DNA from: Symbiodinium natans
Taxonomy: Eukaryota; Sar; Dinophyceae; Suessiales; Symbiodiniaceae
Reading direction: 5' to 3'
DNA: 64,000 nt
Assembly (NCBI GenBank): GCA_905221605.1
Contig: CAJNDS010000731.1
Coordinates: 15,001 to 79,000, forward strand
Shown: in pieces, positions 33,417 to 45,600 of the stretch
How positions within the stretch are numbered: position 1 is the stretch's first letter
Layout of the letters: each line of letters opens with the position of its first letter
Translations under genes and position numbers: made by a program
The notes under the pieces: model-generated
What the model saw: only the letters and a program-made list of their open reading frames with translations
Told to the model about the DNA's origin: nothing
Database searches by the model: none

Positions 33417-34443
33417 TTACATCATTGCATCCTCCTCATCCAGAGCTCCATCACCATCCGAGTCTACGTGGCCAAAGAGCTCCTGGCGCGTTGAAACCCC
33501 TTTTGAACAAGCATGAGGAGGCCACGTGTCTGAGAAGATCGAAGGTCATACGCCGCCCTTCGCAACATGAGCACACCGTCTCGTGTAGCAGTGTAGCAGA
33601 CGGTCTCCTCGTAGGTCAATTTGTTGAGTCTGGCAAATTGGCGTGCCACCTTGACGGCAGTTGAGTTGTGACATGATGTGACATGTCTGACAGCAAATCC
33701 AGTCTTCAAAGCTCCGCCAAAGCTTGGAGCCTTCATGGCAAAGCTGCGGATAACCTCCATCTCCTGTGCCCTTCTGCGCCAGCCCTGCAATGTAGCGGAA
33801 AGACGATGCAAACTTGTTGACATGGACTGACAGAACTGTAGTCGCTTTTCTTGCCTGCTCACGGTGCCGCCTGCTGAGGTTAGCAGCTCTTGCAAGGCGC
33901 AGGTCCGCACGACCCATTCGAGACTCCAAGGGCTTCGTCTGCAAGGGTTTGATCGAACTTTGCTTCTCACAGACATTCATCACCCGCACATGTCGCAATT
34001 CAATCTTGAGGCACGCGAACATGCCTCAATCTTGACGAACTCCCTCAGGTCGTCCTCGTACTTCCTGAGTTAAATCCCCTGCCCGAGAACTCATACGAAA
34101 TCCATGACTCACCTGTCATAGAATGCCAAGGCAACACCTGCCAGCCTGTGCCTGTGACAAGTTATGACGGCTTCATCCTTCCTATCCCAGCCATCACAGG
34201 CAAGCCACTTATCGAAGCCAAGCGGAATGGATTTTACCCGCTGCAGCATCTTCTCCTCCGTCGCTCTGCAAGCCTGCGAAACACTCGGCTAATTATGCTA
34301 CCCGGTACAAGTAGCGGCATTTTGGAGCAGACCTCAGATATACCAACAGTGCAGCTTGTACAGACCAGCTCGATCGACAGACATGCAGAACATGCTGGCC
34401 TTGACCAAGCTGTCGCAATGGTCTGCATCCTCCTCCATTTCAA
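33417..34443 (-). CDS. Multi-exon protein ending in an EF-hand
   Basis: The last exon (about 33487-33417) reads RQELFGHVDSDGDGALDEED, a canonical calcium-binding EF-hand loop with D at positions 1, 3, 5 and 9 and D in place of E at 12, then a stop. Upstream exon candidates, in order: about 34430-34335 (HCDSLVKASMFCMSVDRAGL), about 34280-34118 (EEKMLQRVKSIPLGFDKWLA) ending at a donor-like ACAG|GTGAGT, about 34070-34030 after TCAG (KYEDDLREFVKIE), and about 34000-33465 (RSFAMKAPSFGGALKTGFAV). The donor at 34117 is GT, unlike the GC introns elsewhere. The strand and EF-hand are solid; the exon joins are not. It is probably a calcium-responsive protein. Confidence 0.5.
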
Positions 34444-35140
34444 GAAAGGGAGACGTCTTGGCCTGGTATCACTTCACAGAAACATGCTCCGTTCTTCAAC
34501 GGCTAGCACGAATAAGCACTCTGACAGAATGAGCCTTGGCAAACAAAGGAGCTACGACCTTCTCTGTTGCCCGGAGCTCCTGTCACAAGTCGTGGGAGGG
34601 CTCATTTGGGTTTTGGAATCCATTCGTGCTTTTAAAATCCGCCGAGGCCTTGGGCCGCAGTTGTCAGGGGAGCATGAAACAGGTACCCCGCCTCTGATTG
34701 ACCTTTCCCGTTCCATGACTCTTGCTCGTTTGTGGGGACTGTGCCATGCCAAGATATTCCAAGTATCCCCTCACCTGAACGCGATGCAAAGGTCTGCACT
34801 TGTTTGTTTTGCGCAAGCTGAATTCGTCAGTGCAGGACGCGGGCGACACGTCGCCATTACAGGCTTGTTGGGAGTCCTTTTCGGACCTCAGGGCCGCCTT
34901 TGTGAGTTGGCACTGCGTGGGCTTGAGGGCAGTAAAGTTAAGTGTTTTTGTAGCTTGCACCCGGGGGTTTTCACGATTCTAACACCCCCAACCCCCTGAT
35001 GAGTTCCCAGAGACACCCTCGCTCCCTGAACGATGTTACTGGGACGAGGTGTTGCCGGATCCGGATCCCCGACTAAAGTGCCCTAGACGCCTGTATGACC
35101 CTGTGCAGCTGCAGAGTTTGAAGGTGCCATGGTTGCGGAC
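34444..35140. other. Interval with no confident gene
   Basis: A 283-residue plus-strand ORF (34148-34999) partly covers this interval, but it overlaps minus-strand exons and has no motif. Minus-strand frames here show no clear exon. Confidence 0.3.
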
Positions 35141-36061
35141 TCAGGGGGCTGCGCTGTGCCAGGCAGAGGCGGGTCGCGCAGCGTTAAAACTACTCTCAAA
35201 TCTCGCAAATCCTTCTCGAACTCCATTGCGAAGCGCTCTGCCTTCGAACATGGAGCTTGGGAGTGGGCAAGTCCAACCATCACACAGCCATCGCACAGCC
35301 AAAACACAGAAAACTAGATGAAAAACAAGCACATCAGACGCCAGAGACAAATCTTCGATGAACTCGAAGGGCGCCTCACGAACTTTGGCCCTCACCTTCT
35401 CCCGAAGCCCTGCCAGAACCCGCTCCTGCAAAGGATTTATTGGGGAGGACACCAGGACAGACTTTCGACTGACACCGGTCTCAGCCCTGCCTTTGCTATC
35501 CGCGCTGCTTTGCGGCGCCTTGCTGACAACTTTATTTCTTGCGTAACTGCTGCCGCAGTTGTGTCAGATGTTACGAACAAAAGTAGATGGAATGCCTTTC
35601 GTCAACAAGCTTTCACGTGCTCATAGCGTAGTGGTAGCTGAGCTTTGAAGTCTGAACCGAATATTCAATTCAAAAATATTTCGCTATTTCGAGTGGATGC
35701 GCGAGCATCCTAGTTGCTTCCAGGGGCGGACCACGAGCGGACCACTCAGGCAAGGGGCTCGTTTCTTTGCATCTCCCGCGCGATGCCGATGGAGGCGTTC
35801 AACAAGGACATCCTCAATCCAAGAACTGATGTTCAGAAGAACCATTCACAACTTGCACGTGTTGCTTGAAGAGTGTGAGAGCCGAACTTCTCGAAAACTA
35901 CACCCTTCTCGTCAGCGTCCACAGTGCATTTCCAGACTTTCTCGAGCAGGGCCTCAGGGCCAAGACTCTGCCAAGACTTTTGCCGGTCAAATGCAAGTTC
36001 ACACGTTTAGCGGACCTTGTCTACGTTCACCGACATCTCTTTCTTGGCATATGCAACAACC
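35141..36061 (-). CDS. Exons of a helical protein, unknown
   Basis: Minus-strand stretches with helical, charged composition: about 36061-36017 (VVAYAKKEMSVNVDK), about 36010-35870 (WQSLGPEALLEKVWKCTVDA), about 35430-35330 after TTTGCAG (ERVLAGLREKVRAKVREAPF) and about 35260-35200 (KAERFAMEFEKDLRDL). They lie between two EF-hand exons and could belong to either neighbour. No family is recognised. Confidence 0.35.
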
Positions 36062-36111
36062 TCCCAGAGTGAGGTTGACAATGCCAACTGCTCCAGCAGC
36101 TGAAGTGATTC

Positions 36112-39100
36112 CTAATCATGACGCATGATGACCTCCACTTGGCTCAGCACGTTGTCCTTGTCCTTGTCGTACTTTGCAAACATGGCCTGAGGATCAGTTG
36201 CGGCGAGCAATGCGAGCGATCTGCACAGATATATATATATATATATATATATATTTATTTATTTATTTATTTATATGTGTTTCTTTGCTAATCTATTTAT
36301 TTATTTATAGATATATTTATAACATGTATTTATATATGTACATATGTATATACGTATATATGTAAATTTGTATATATGTATATATGTATATATGTATATA
36401 TGTATATATGTATCTACCTATATAGGCATATATGTATGTATGTACATATGTATTCATGTATATGCGTACATATGTATATATGTACATATGCATATATGTA
36501 TATATTTATTTGTATATATATATATAGAATTCATGTTTAGCTTCCAGACATGCCTCCATCTCTTTGGTCTTCTGCCTGGCAAAGGCGCGCCTGACAGCCT
36601 GCTCTTTGGCTCCTCGCATAACAGGTGTTCTGGGTCTCTGTGTGTGGGGCGACACAACAGCTGCAAGTCAGCCGCAAAAGCCGTGAGACCTCTTGCAGCT
36701 TGGATCAACGACTCGGCAGTTTTGCCGCACCTGCAGAGGTTTTGTTCAAGGCTGGAGGCCTTCCAGCTGCGTTCCAAAATCATGGTCTGCATGGTCTGTG
36801 CCCCGGGCTCATTGATGCGCTGCAAGAGCTTTCCCAAAGCCTGCTGCTGGAGCTGCTACCAGTGACGACTACTCGACTACAATGATTGCTGTTACTGGTG
36901 AACTGGTCCCTACTGCTTCCTCTACTGCTACTACTACTACAACTACTACTACACCTCCTCCGACCTACCTCTACTCTTTCTCACATGGTCTTGACTGGTA
37001 CCTTCCAGATGCAGAATTGATTAAAGCATCACCGGCCTGCTTGGTCTCGCCTGTTGCCTGAATGCCAGGGATCGCCAGGACAGGTGCAGAGTCTTTGATG
37101 TCGTTGCCATTGACCAGGATGAAGTCGGTGCAAGCCTCGGAGTGACTCAAAATGGCACACGCTCTCCAGCTCGGAACATCCTCCGGCCTTGGTGGCGGTC
37201 TTGGCATCGCTGCCAGCCTCGCGGCTTACTCAATTAGTAAGGTCGGGAATCTGGTCACGTCCTGATGGGGAGAACTCTCCGCAGTCAGCAGACTCCAGAA
37301 CTCGGCTTCTAATCGCAGGTGGCAGGCACTACTGTAGCAGGGCTCTGCAGCAGCAGACGAGTTGTTTCGGTGGTCCAAGCCAAGGCGGTGCACTCGATCT
37401 GCTAAAAACTTGCGGACACCAGCTTCCGGTTGTTTGCTAAACCATTCTTGCGAGAGAATTTGCTTCATGGGCCTTCTTCGTTCCTTGACATCATGAACAC
37501 AACTTTGCTGAATTGATGTAGTTCACCCCACAGGCCTCTTCCACAGCAAGAGCGCACGCCTCGACCTCCTTGACCTGACATGCCCATGCTTACCACAGTG
37601 GGACAATTACTCTTGGAATGTTGGTGTGCATTCCTGTCACCAGCATGTCGAGATAGGGAGTGGCAAGTGTGTCTTCGTTACTTGTATGTGTGTGTGGGAA
37701 GTGATCTAAAGGGCTCATCTGAAACTTTGCAAGGAGCCTCAAACCTTTAAGGGAAACTTTGTCGGGCAAACGCTGTCTTCGATCTTGTCGGACAGCGGCG
37801 CCGCCAACTCCTTGAACTTCTGAAGCGGCTGAAAATGTTAGGTTTGGCAAAGAAATGAGATGACGCAGCGCCAGGGCCTACAGTAGTGCTCACATGCCAT
37901 GTGCAACTGTAGGCCAGCAGCGGATTCGGAAACTGGAAGAATGCGAGTCGGGAAACTGGAAAATGAAGATTCGTGAACCGCGGAAACTGTAAACCATGCA
38001 TGGTGTCCCATCGGACGTGGACTTGGGAATCGTGAAGTCTTCTGAAAGCACCGTGATGAACGTTGTCATCCCCAACCCCCCGTCCCCCGCTGCTTTTCCT
38101 GAATCGGGCAGTTTGCGAGCTTCCTGAATCGCGTGAAGCCGGTTTCCTGAATCGCCTGGCTTCCTGAATCGCGCGGTTTCCTGAATCGTGCGAAACAAGT
38201 TTCCGGAATCGCCGAAGCTTCCCGATTCCTGGTTCCTGAACCATGCTCTAGAACCAGAATGAACAGCGCAGTGTCTCGCAGCTGTCCTTCAATCGGGTCA
38301 CACCCGTCTCGGCTGTTTCCACCAATGCGCTCAGCTCCTCTTCACACGAATCGCACGAATCGCTGAGAGACCAAAAGCCCGACAATTGCCAGTCCGTCCG
38401 GCCTTGAGGAGCTCATCTGTCTTGGCTTGCTGCTCTAATCGTTTCTTTTCCTCCGCCGTCTTCTTGTCCTTTCAAAAATAAAGATTGCAGGGTTGGCAAG
38501 CTGAGTGTGGCTGCGCGCTCTTCTTGCAGACTGGCAGGGAACGATGGTGCGAAATCGTCACCAGTTGATTGGCCGAGGCGGTGGCTAGCTCTTTCTGTCG
38601 CTGCTCTTTGATGCTGTCGAGTCTTTTCCTTGCTTGCTCCAGGCCTTTCTCGCTTTCCTGTTCGGCATATCGTGTTGGATGTGCAGCTGCCATGCGCCAT
38701 GCGAAGCACATCCTGTGCCTCTTTGATGCGCTCCTTTTGGCTGCCAGTATTTTCCAGCTCCACCCTGAGGATCTCCTCAGGACATTGAGCGCAACTCGTG
38801 CCGTCTTGCCGAAGCCAAGATTGCTCCCATGTGCTATGTGCTGGGGCCTGAAGCTCTTTTTGAACCTCGTCGAAGGTCTCGGGTGAGGCTAATCTGATCT
38901 TTTGGATGACCCTGGCCACGAACAGTCTGCACATGTCTGCACAACTTGTATCTTGGCATGATGCTCTAAATGCCTCGATCCGATACTGCGATTCTCGAAA
39001 GAATCTGCTCCCATGGTCTACATCTTCCATATGGCAGCTGCCAGCTGTGGAGGCCCTGGCCTTCTTATGGCCAGGGTCGACCTTTGTTCTTGCCTTCTCT

Positions 39101-39979
39101 TCTCCTCTAAATCCTTCTTCTGTTTGGCTGCCTCCCAGGCCACAAGGAGCTTTTCGTGGTCATTTTGGTCAGCATGCTGCCAAGACGTAGCCTCCTCCTT
39201 CTGCTTCTGTTCAAGCTCTTTCTTCCGCGCTGCATCCTGACAGGCATAAAGGGTAACCCGAAATCGCTGCAAGCAAGGATGGCCTCCTCTTTTCTTTTGG
39301 CTGCAGATTTCCGCCCTTCTTCGGCATTGCCTAAACTGCAGCCAGACTGATCACCGGCGCACGTCCCGGCAATGAAAAGCAAGATGGAGTAGGTCAAGAT
39401 GTGAAGATAGGTCTCAACATAATTTTTTTTCAACGATGTGGTTGCTATGGAGGTCTGCCGAGGTGGAAACGCTGCCGCTCTTTCACATCCTGAATGCGCA
39501 TGCCCGGAGTCCAGCAAGACGACCGCTCGCTGAATGCTTTCCATGGAGGTCCTCATCCTTCTTCCTCCTGTCATCCTGACAAGTGCCGCTTTTTTGAAAC
39601 TGTAGTGCTTCCCTGCATTGCTTTCAAGGCCAACCTTAGCCTGAGACTCCTTAGACCTTCCAAGGCCACTATAAGCACAATGCAGGTTGAGCCGTTCAGC
39701 CACCAGGCAGACCGTTCGAGCCATGCGCAAATCCGAGTGTGAAAGGGTACGCTTCCGACGAACTCGCTGTGAGGATGCTCGGGAGGCCTCGTCCCTCCGC
39801 CGGTCATCCCGTCTTGACCTCTCGGGTGCCCTCTCGGGTGCCTTGAAGCGAGTGATCTGCTTTGCATTGCTCCGTCGCTTTGCTTTGTTTGTTATTTTGT
39901 TATTTACCTCGACCCTCTGGCCGACAAGCGCCTGGAACAAGCAGACCAGACTCTTGTCACCAACCCAGTCCCACACCAA
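36112..39979 (-). CDS. Large multi-exon coiled-coil protein with an EF-hand
   Basis: The exon at 36186-36112, right after a CCTCAG acceptor, encodes AMFAKYDKDKDNVLSQVEVI, a full EF-hand loop (D1, D3, D5, E12). Upstream minus-strand exon candidates are strongly helical: about 36837-36640 (GKLLQRINEPGAQTMQTMIL), 36625-36545 (RRAFARQKTKEMEACLEAKH), about 37468-37230 (ATG, MKQILSQEWFSKQPEAGVRK), 38711-38560 (KGLEQARKRLDSIKEQRQKE), 39030-38700 (ATG, MEDVDHGSRFFRESQYRIEA; VIQKIRLASPETFDEVQKEL), 39240-39070 (ARKKELEQKQKEEATSW; KLLVAWEAAKQKKDLEEKRR) and 39979-39290 (RKSAAKRKEEAIL). Whether this is one gene or several is open. Long charged coiled coils with EF-hands suggest a cytoskeletal or calcium-sensing scaffold. 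That is inference. Confidence 0.45.
36221..36530. repeat. AT-rich microsatellite block
   Basis: TA repeats, then TTTA repeats, then a long TATATG/TACATATG-type array extend over about 300 bp. The block starts about 35 bp upstream of the EF-hand exon, so it lies in an intron of the surrounding gene. Confidence 0.8.
38098..38245. repeat. Minisatellite with core CGATTCAGGAA
   Basis: On the minus strand the core CGATTCAGGAAGC or CGATTCAGGAAAC recurs at least five times at about 18-29-nt spacing, with diverged copies at the edges (ATCGGGAAGC, CGATTCCGGAAAC). It falls between exon candidates of the coiled-coil gene. Confidence 0.65.
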
Positions 39980-40038
39980 TCATTCTGGGACCCCGTGAGT
40001 TTTGTTGGGAACCCCTGCAGCCCCACGACCTCTCTTCG

Positions 40039-40200
40039 CTGCCTTTTTGACTTCTTGGCACCTCCCTGCACCCTACCCGGCCCTACCCAAACTTCACGTA
40101 ACAACAACCCCGAGCACAGACAACAAGTGCACCCTGTTGCACAGCGCTTTGCTGCCTTTTTGACTTCGTGGCAGCTCGCGGCACCCTACCCAGGATTTTG
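40039..40200. repeat. Local tandem duplication, 112-bp period
   Basis: GCTGCCTTTTTGACTTC followed by TGGCA and GCACCCTACCC occurs at 40039 and again at 40151. The copies are diverged but clear. No gene is associated. Confidence 0.55.
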
Positions 40201-40441
40201 CAGCAAGCATACGAGCGCAGGCAACAAATGAACTGAATCAGGGGTCATCCAGCCCACAATCTCACCTACACCGTGGGTTCAAGGTTTCGGATTTACGATT
40301 CTCCCGCGTGCCGGCTTCTTTCTCGTCGACCCGTGCTCGCCTTCTGTATCTGTGCGGACCGGAAATTTCTCGGACCGCTGGCATGCATGTTCTGGGGTTG
40401 GGCCGGCCGGCTGCCGAGGCGGCGCGTGCGCGTGCAAGCGC

Positions 40442-43200
40442 TTAATTGCATTTATCTTCGTTCATGACTATTTTGTCTTTAATGATTCTGATGATGGACG
40501 CACTTGTCTGATCGTGTCTGTACTTCCACGGAGGGCCTCGTAGGATGGTGGCCCCCCATACCTTGGTTGTGCATTTCCGTTCCGGAAAATGCCTCCAGCC
40601 GCGCAAGGTCGCCATGGGTCGCAATGAGTCGGTATGAGGTGATGGCCCGTATGCCGGAGGCATTCCATAAGCCTGGACATCCGAAACTATGATGCTACGC
40701 CGCCGTGCTGAGACTGCGTTTTCATATAGGGGCCCGGGCTGGTGGCGCACCATAGCCATAAGCCGCTGGCCTCAGCTACACGCAGCAAGGATACTTCAAG
40801 GCAAGCGCAGAGACGACGAGCAACAGTGCACATGCGAAATCATTTACAGGCAATGCTAGGCATTTCGCTGGGGCACGCCGGGTGCCTCAGGGCAACTGTG
40901 ATTCATTAGGCATTCTGAGGAAACACCGTGACGCATCTGAAAATCCTGGTGTGGTGCCGGTTGCCCGTACGGCGGTGGATACCTCTGAGGCAGGATGAGC
41001 ACTCAGAATACAGCGTCGAGAGCATGAAGATGATTGGAGGCGAGGGACTTGAGGGAAAGCAAAAAGTGGTGGTGCGGGGGTTGTGGAAAAGTGGACGTGG
41101 TGGGGGTGGTGGGCAGTGGTGATTAACTAAGGCAGCAAGAGTGGTACAGGCAGTAGCAGTGGCGATGAAGAGGACATGCTGCCAAGTCGCCCTGGGGGTT
41201 GCTTCGGATAGCCTGGCGCTGGTGGATGCACTCTAGTGCACGACCGATGGTTGAAAGCTTCCCAGGGCCTGATGCAGGCTGCAATATAAAAGTATTGTCG
41301 ACAGGGCCGTCGTAAGGCACCTTGCCCAAGGGAAGAAGCAAGTAAGTGAGTAAGTGAGGAAGAAAGTAGGTAAGTAAGCAAGCAATTGTGTTGGTGTTCT
41401 GGCTGCCCTGCAGCTTGGGTTGACATTGACATGTTGTCTGCAGTTGCTCGAGGCCTTCCACCCGCTCAGGGGCGGCGTTGGCGCCTTCTCTGGGTGGTAA
41501 GCCCAAACCTGATCTCCGCCAACCTGACTGCTGCGCCGGCATGTTGATGTCAGTGGAGCAACGTGGTGGCAGTCGGCGGCCTTTGGACCAAACCACCAGC
41601 CACAGAAGTCCGGGCCATCTCGATCGTCCCTGGTCATAATGAGACGCAAGTGGCAAATCGACACGCGTAGGCGAAGCTCGGCGCCCTGCCAGAAATATAA
41701 CATGACGTCCAGGCCGTTGACCTGGCAAACACGCTCACGAGGGAGACGCCAGCAAGCAATGCAAGAAGTATACCTATCAACCTGGCCTGCCCGTTCTTCT
41801 TATAGACTGGCTTTCCGTGGTTGTCGCTTTGGAGGTTAAATTCACCCCTGACCTTGCCGCGAACAGTGCAAGCACGCACCGGGAACACTTGGTGACTTCG
41901 TGTGCTGGGCATCTGCAGGCATGACGGAAGGCGGAGAGCAAGGTTGCTCGCACAGCCAAGCACAAATGACAAACTCTCAGTGCAGCCTGACATAGCTTGG
42001 TTCAAGCGTTTCCAGGATGTTGTGGATTCCATGGGTTAGCTGCCTCCAATGAGACTCTACCTAAAGCTTGTCGATCCTCAGCACGCGGCAATACCACCGA
42101 CAGTGTCATGCTTGCAGCCAGAGACTATCAGCCTCTCTGCCCTCGCAGGCAAGGGTTGTGAGAAATCGGGGCCCACGACGGATGAAGCCTTGCTTAGAGT
42201 CCACGCTTCACAAGTCATGGAGCATTCCGAGATGTTCCGAGCGTTTGGGGGTAATTACACATGCCTTGAATTGCACGAAAATCGGATAGGCATGCATGAA
42301 GGAACATGGGTGCAACGGTTTCTCCATCAGATGGTGACGTTAAGCTTTGCTGACTCGGGATGCCTTGGAGCTGTTAGAAAAATCGTGCTGCTTGAGCTTG
42401 GAGGCATATACATGGGTTTGTGTTTCTACCAGTCTGCAATCGCAGGCGGTACGACTCTTCCGTGACAAGCATCTGCCGGTAAAACTTTCTGCGCCGATGA
42501 GACGTTGGGCCTCTTCAGTCTTCCCTCTAGAATCTGGATTTCCAGCCTCCCCGACGAAGTGGATGGAGTGTGGCCAGCCTGGCGGGATTCTTGGAGCCCA
42601 TTTTTGATAGCATTTGCTTGAGGCTCGCAGTTTTCGCCCATGAGTGTTGCTTGTTTCTTCGTGCGAAAGCTGGCTTGGCATATCTTGGCATGAACTGCTC
42701 GTCCAAGCCTGACTGGCAGGCACACCGCCATAACCGTATCCCGGGTAGCTGGCCTTTCAAGACTGCTTGTCCATGTGTACCAGGCATCTGCTGTCCAGCA
42801 TACCATCGATCTTCTGAGCAAGCGGCCGTCGGAGGCGGCGTCTGTGCTGTTGCAGGAGCATACCCGGCCTGTGGGAAGTCCACGGCTGGCGTAATAAAAC
42901 TGCTTTGCTTATCAGCATGCTACAAATCAGCATGCTGCACATCGCAAAGGGCTCTGGCGGTGTAGGCAGGCCTGGCTGCAAGCGATTGCTTACTCGCTGC
43001 ACATTGCACAGATCTCGTTTCAAGACATTTCAAGACGTGCCGTGGTGGCTGCCCGTAGGCGACAGGATAGCCTGCTGGCGGGTAACCTGAGGGGACAGAG
43101 TTCAGCACCGCTCCCAAGCCGCACTCAGATTATTCCGAGGGCGTCGCCGGCTGGATAACCGGGAGGGTACCCGTACCTTGCTTTTGCACTGCGTCCACCG
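40442..43200 (-). CDS. Tyr/Gly/Pro-rich exons of one low-complexity protein
   Basis: Six separate minus-strand stretches share a Tyr-Pro-Gly-rich style: about 43190-43140 (YGYPPGYPAGDALGII), 43110-43045 (VPSGYPPAGYPVAYGQPPRH), 42885-42830 (FPQAGYAPATAQTPPPTAA), 41000-40950 (LPQRYPPPYGQPAPHQDF), 40765-40730 (AYGYGAPPARAP) and about 40680-40630 (VQAYGMPPAYGPSPHTDSL). Such repeats are typical of disordered tails of RNA-binding or membrane-trafficking proteins. No folded domain is recognised, and the introns between them are large. A different protein-like stretch at about 42700-42600 (AFARRNKQHSWAKTASL) is not of this type. Confidence 0.4.
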
Positions 43201-44240
43201 TCCATCAGTAGCACTTCGTCCATCGGTATGTAGCCACACGACTGCACATCACCAGACACGTCTTCTCGAATTGCGAACTTGATTCAGAACATCAGAATGG
43301 CATGTTTTGCTTGCCTGCTTACTACAAATATTTGCCGTGGATAACCAAAGACGTTCAGAACCCAGAGCCATCTGCGTAACGACACTCGACGGCTCAAGTT
43401 ACAGCTCTCGGCAGCCTGTTTGCAGGCACGTCACATGCCGAGCCCACCAGGCTCACCGCGAAAAACGCCCGCGCGCTGCAGGCCGAAAGGGCTGCGGCCA
43501 TGTTGAAATCACAGATAATCACAGTCCCGGACCTGACCATTATCTAATGATCTGACCGTCCGGCTGCACTCCAGTGGACACACACAAGGTGGCCTCTAAG
43601 CAGCACAGAAACACAGGAAGGCAGCAAAATGCAGCAAGCACAGGTGGAGCGGAACCTTCCAAAGGGCACCCGGACTGCCGACAGATCCGCGGCTGGAAGG
43701 CTCCCGGTTGTCCAGACCAAGCGTCTCCTACTGCATTCAGAGATACTCCAAGAAGCCACAAAGTCGAATGCTACAGGGGCCTCTGCGACAACTGGTGCAA
43801 TGGCCCTTGGCGTTATGGGTCCTCAGTACAGGCACTTCAGTCCGTTGAGGATGCTTTCAGAAGGCCCTAGCTTGCCTGAGGGCCTAGGGGCATGACGTTC
43901 GCCGGAGACACCTCGCACGACATGTGAAGCTCTCAAGATCTCCCGAGGATCACGGCGGTTTCCAAACCTATGGCTTTTTGAGGCAAGAGCCAGCTTGATC
44001 GCCGGTTGGCCTGACGATAGCTGTCATTCAGAGTCGAAACAGGGGTACATACTGTATCTGTGTGAGAACTGTTGCCTTGCAGAGCCAACGTCTGTCTCGC
44101 TGGTGGCGGCTGGCGGTATTCCAGGCGTCGCTCGTCCTTCGTAGACCGCAGACTTATGCGCACGAAGAGGCGAGGCTAAAGGCCCACCGGCAACACCGAC
44201 AGGGTCGCCGTTCTTGACGTCTCGAGCGCACGGGGGCCGA
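43201..44240. other. Interval with weak exon candidates
   Basis: The minus-strand stretch 44163-44020 (RSTKDERRLEYRQPPPARQT) is coding-like and may be the 5' exon of the Tyr/Pro-rich gene. At 43629-43895 the plus strand is also readable (ASATTGAMALGVMGPQYRHF), so the strand is unresolved. Confidence 0.25.
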
Positions 44241-45600
44241 GATGAGACGGTATCAAACTCCTTTATACTACGTAGGTCAGAAAACCACCGTGTGGAGAAG
44301 ACTATTTATAGTAGGAATGACGATGGCCTAACTACTCCCCGCTCGCTCCATTTCTCAGATCTACTTTCGCCTCGCGCTCCTACTCCATAACCGAAATACT
44401 TCATTGTATGCCATCGTCACAACAATAAAGTTGTTCACTCTAGAATAGGCGGGAAAGCGGATGAACACCCCCTTTCCCCCCGCGCTGCCTTACGGCAGCT
44501 CACCCCCGACACCCCTCGGGCGGGGCAAAGCCCCTCCCTCGGCCCGCTTGCTGAAACTTCAAATATTCTTCGTTAAGGGTGTGGAAGCCGAAGGCTTCCC
44601 CTGGCAAACCTCAGCAGGGCGAAGCGGAATGACTGGGATGCTGCGAAGCAGCATCCGAACGAGTGCCAAGAATTTAGATGATGAAAGAAACACGCGCGTA
44701 TGTGTGTGCGAGGTTTGCATATCTGCGACGATGGCGTCTCAGAACCGGCTGCAGCACTAAAAAGGCTAAGAATCAATAGTCAGGAGTTGTAAATTCCTGC
44801 TGTGCCCTCACCCGCCGGTTGTACTTCGTACTGGAGACGCAGTCTTCACGCCATGTTCACCTTGAAAGCTAGACCAATTTCTTGAGTAGTCAAGTCTGGT
44901 AAGTTCGGTCTATTTTTGACGCCGTTACATTGTAACATTTTGGTTGGTCGGTCTGCTTAATCGTACAACGGCCGGTTCTGCGAGCTAAGGGACCGACAAA
45001 CCATTTTGCTTGAAAATGAACGTAACCGGATTCGACTTCTCAGGACTTTAGGCGTAGTCTTGATTAGTAAAACCGCCCTTTCCGTTGTAAAAATCAAACA
45101 CCCAAATACTTCATCGTGAACTCTGACAATCACCAAACAGGAATAACAAGTCACTGTGACTGTATATTTGCTTGCTTTGACTGTCAGAAGCTCGTCTTCA
45201 TCACACTACCACTAGTGGTGTAGTGGTCTTGCTCGCTAAACAGCCACTTGGTTATTCCCTTGCTTTGCTTGAGTTGTTCTTCATGTACACCGTCCTAACT
45301 CGAAAGATTGCCAAGTCAACTAATTCCTAGTTGTAGAACTGTGTGCGCAATCTGCTATAATCTTTAGTTTTTTTCAACTGAGCGGTTGCAAGCTGCGATT
45401 AATCAAGCTTCAATATCCATTTATCGAGAAAAGCTCGGCAGAATGAGGCATACTGAATTATAGAGGTGCTGAATCTCTTCACTAGCTTTCAGTTCCAAGA
45501 ATGTCAGAAGAGACAAAAGATTCTTCGGTAGATTTGTGTATTGTAACTCAAGCTGAAATACCGAGAGGTTGGTGAAACTACGATTCAACACACTACTACA
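44241..45600. other. AT-richer island with small perfect palindromes
   Basis: Two 60-nt lines that I counted here are 40% and 43% GC, against 57% in one line at 45961. The left part has perfect short hairpins with AAA, GAA or TTC loops: GGGGC-AAA-GCCCC (44522-44534), GGAAGCC-GAA-GGCTTCC (44583-44599), GGATGCTGC-GAA-GCAGCATCC (44636-44656) and GTAC-TTC-GTAC (44821-44831). The right part (44860-45600) has no gene I recognise. The style is unlike the rest of the window. Confidence 0.5.

Noticed and set aside
34148-34999. 283-residue plus-strand ORF
   Set aside because: It overlaps minus-strand exon candidates with a consensus donor (ACAG|GTGAGT), has no motif, and its composition follows the opposite strand.
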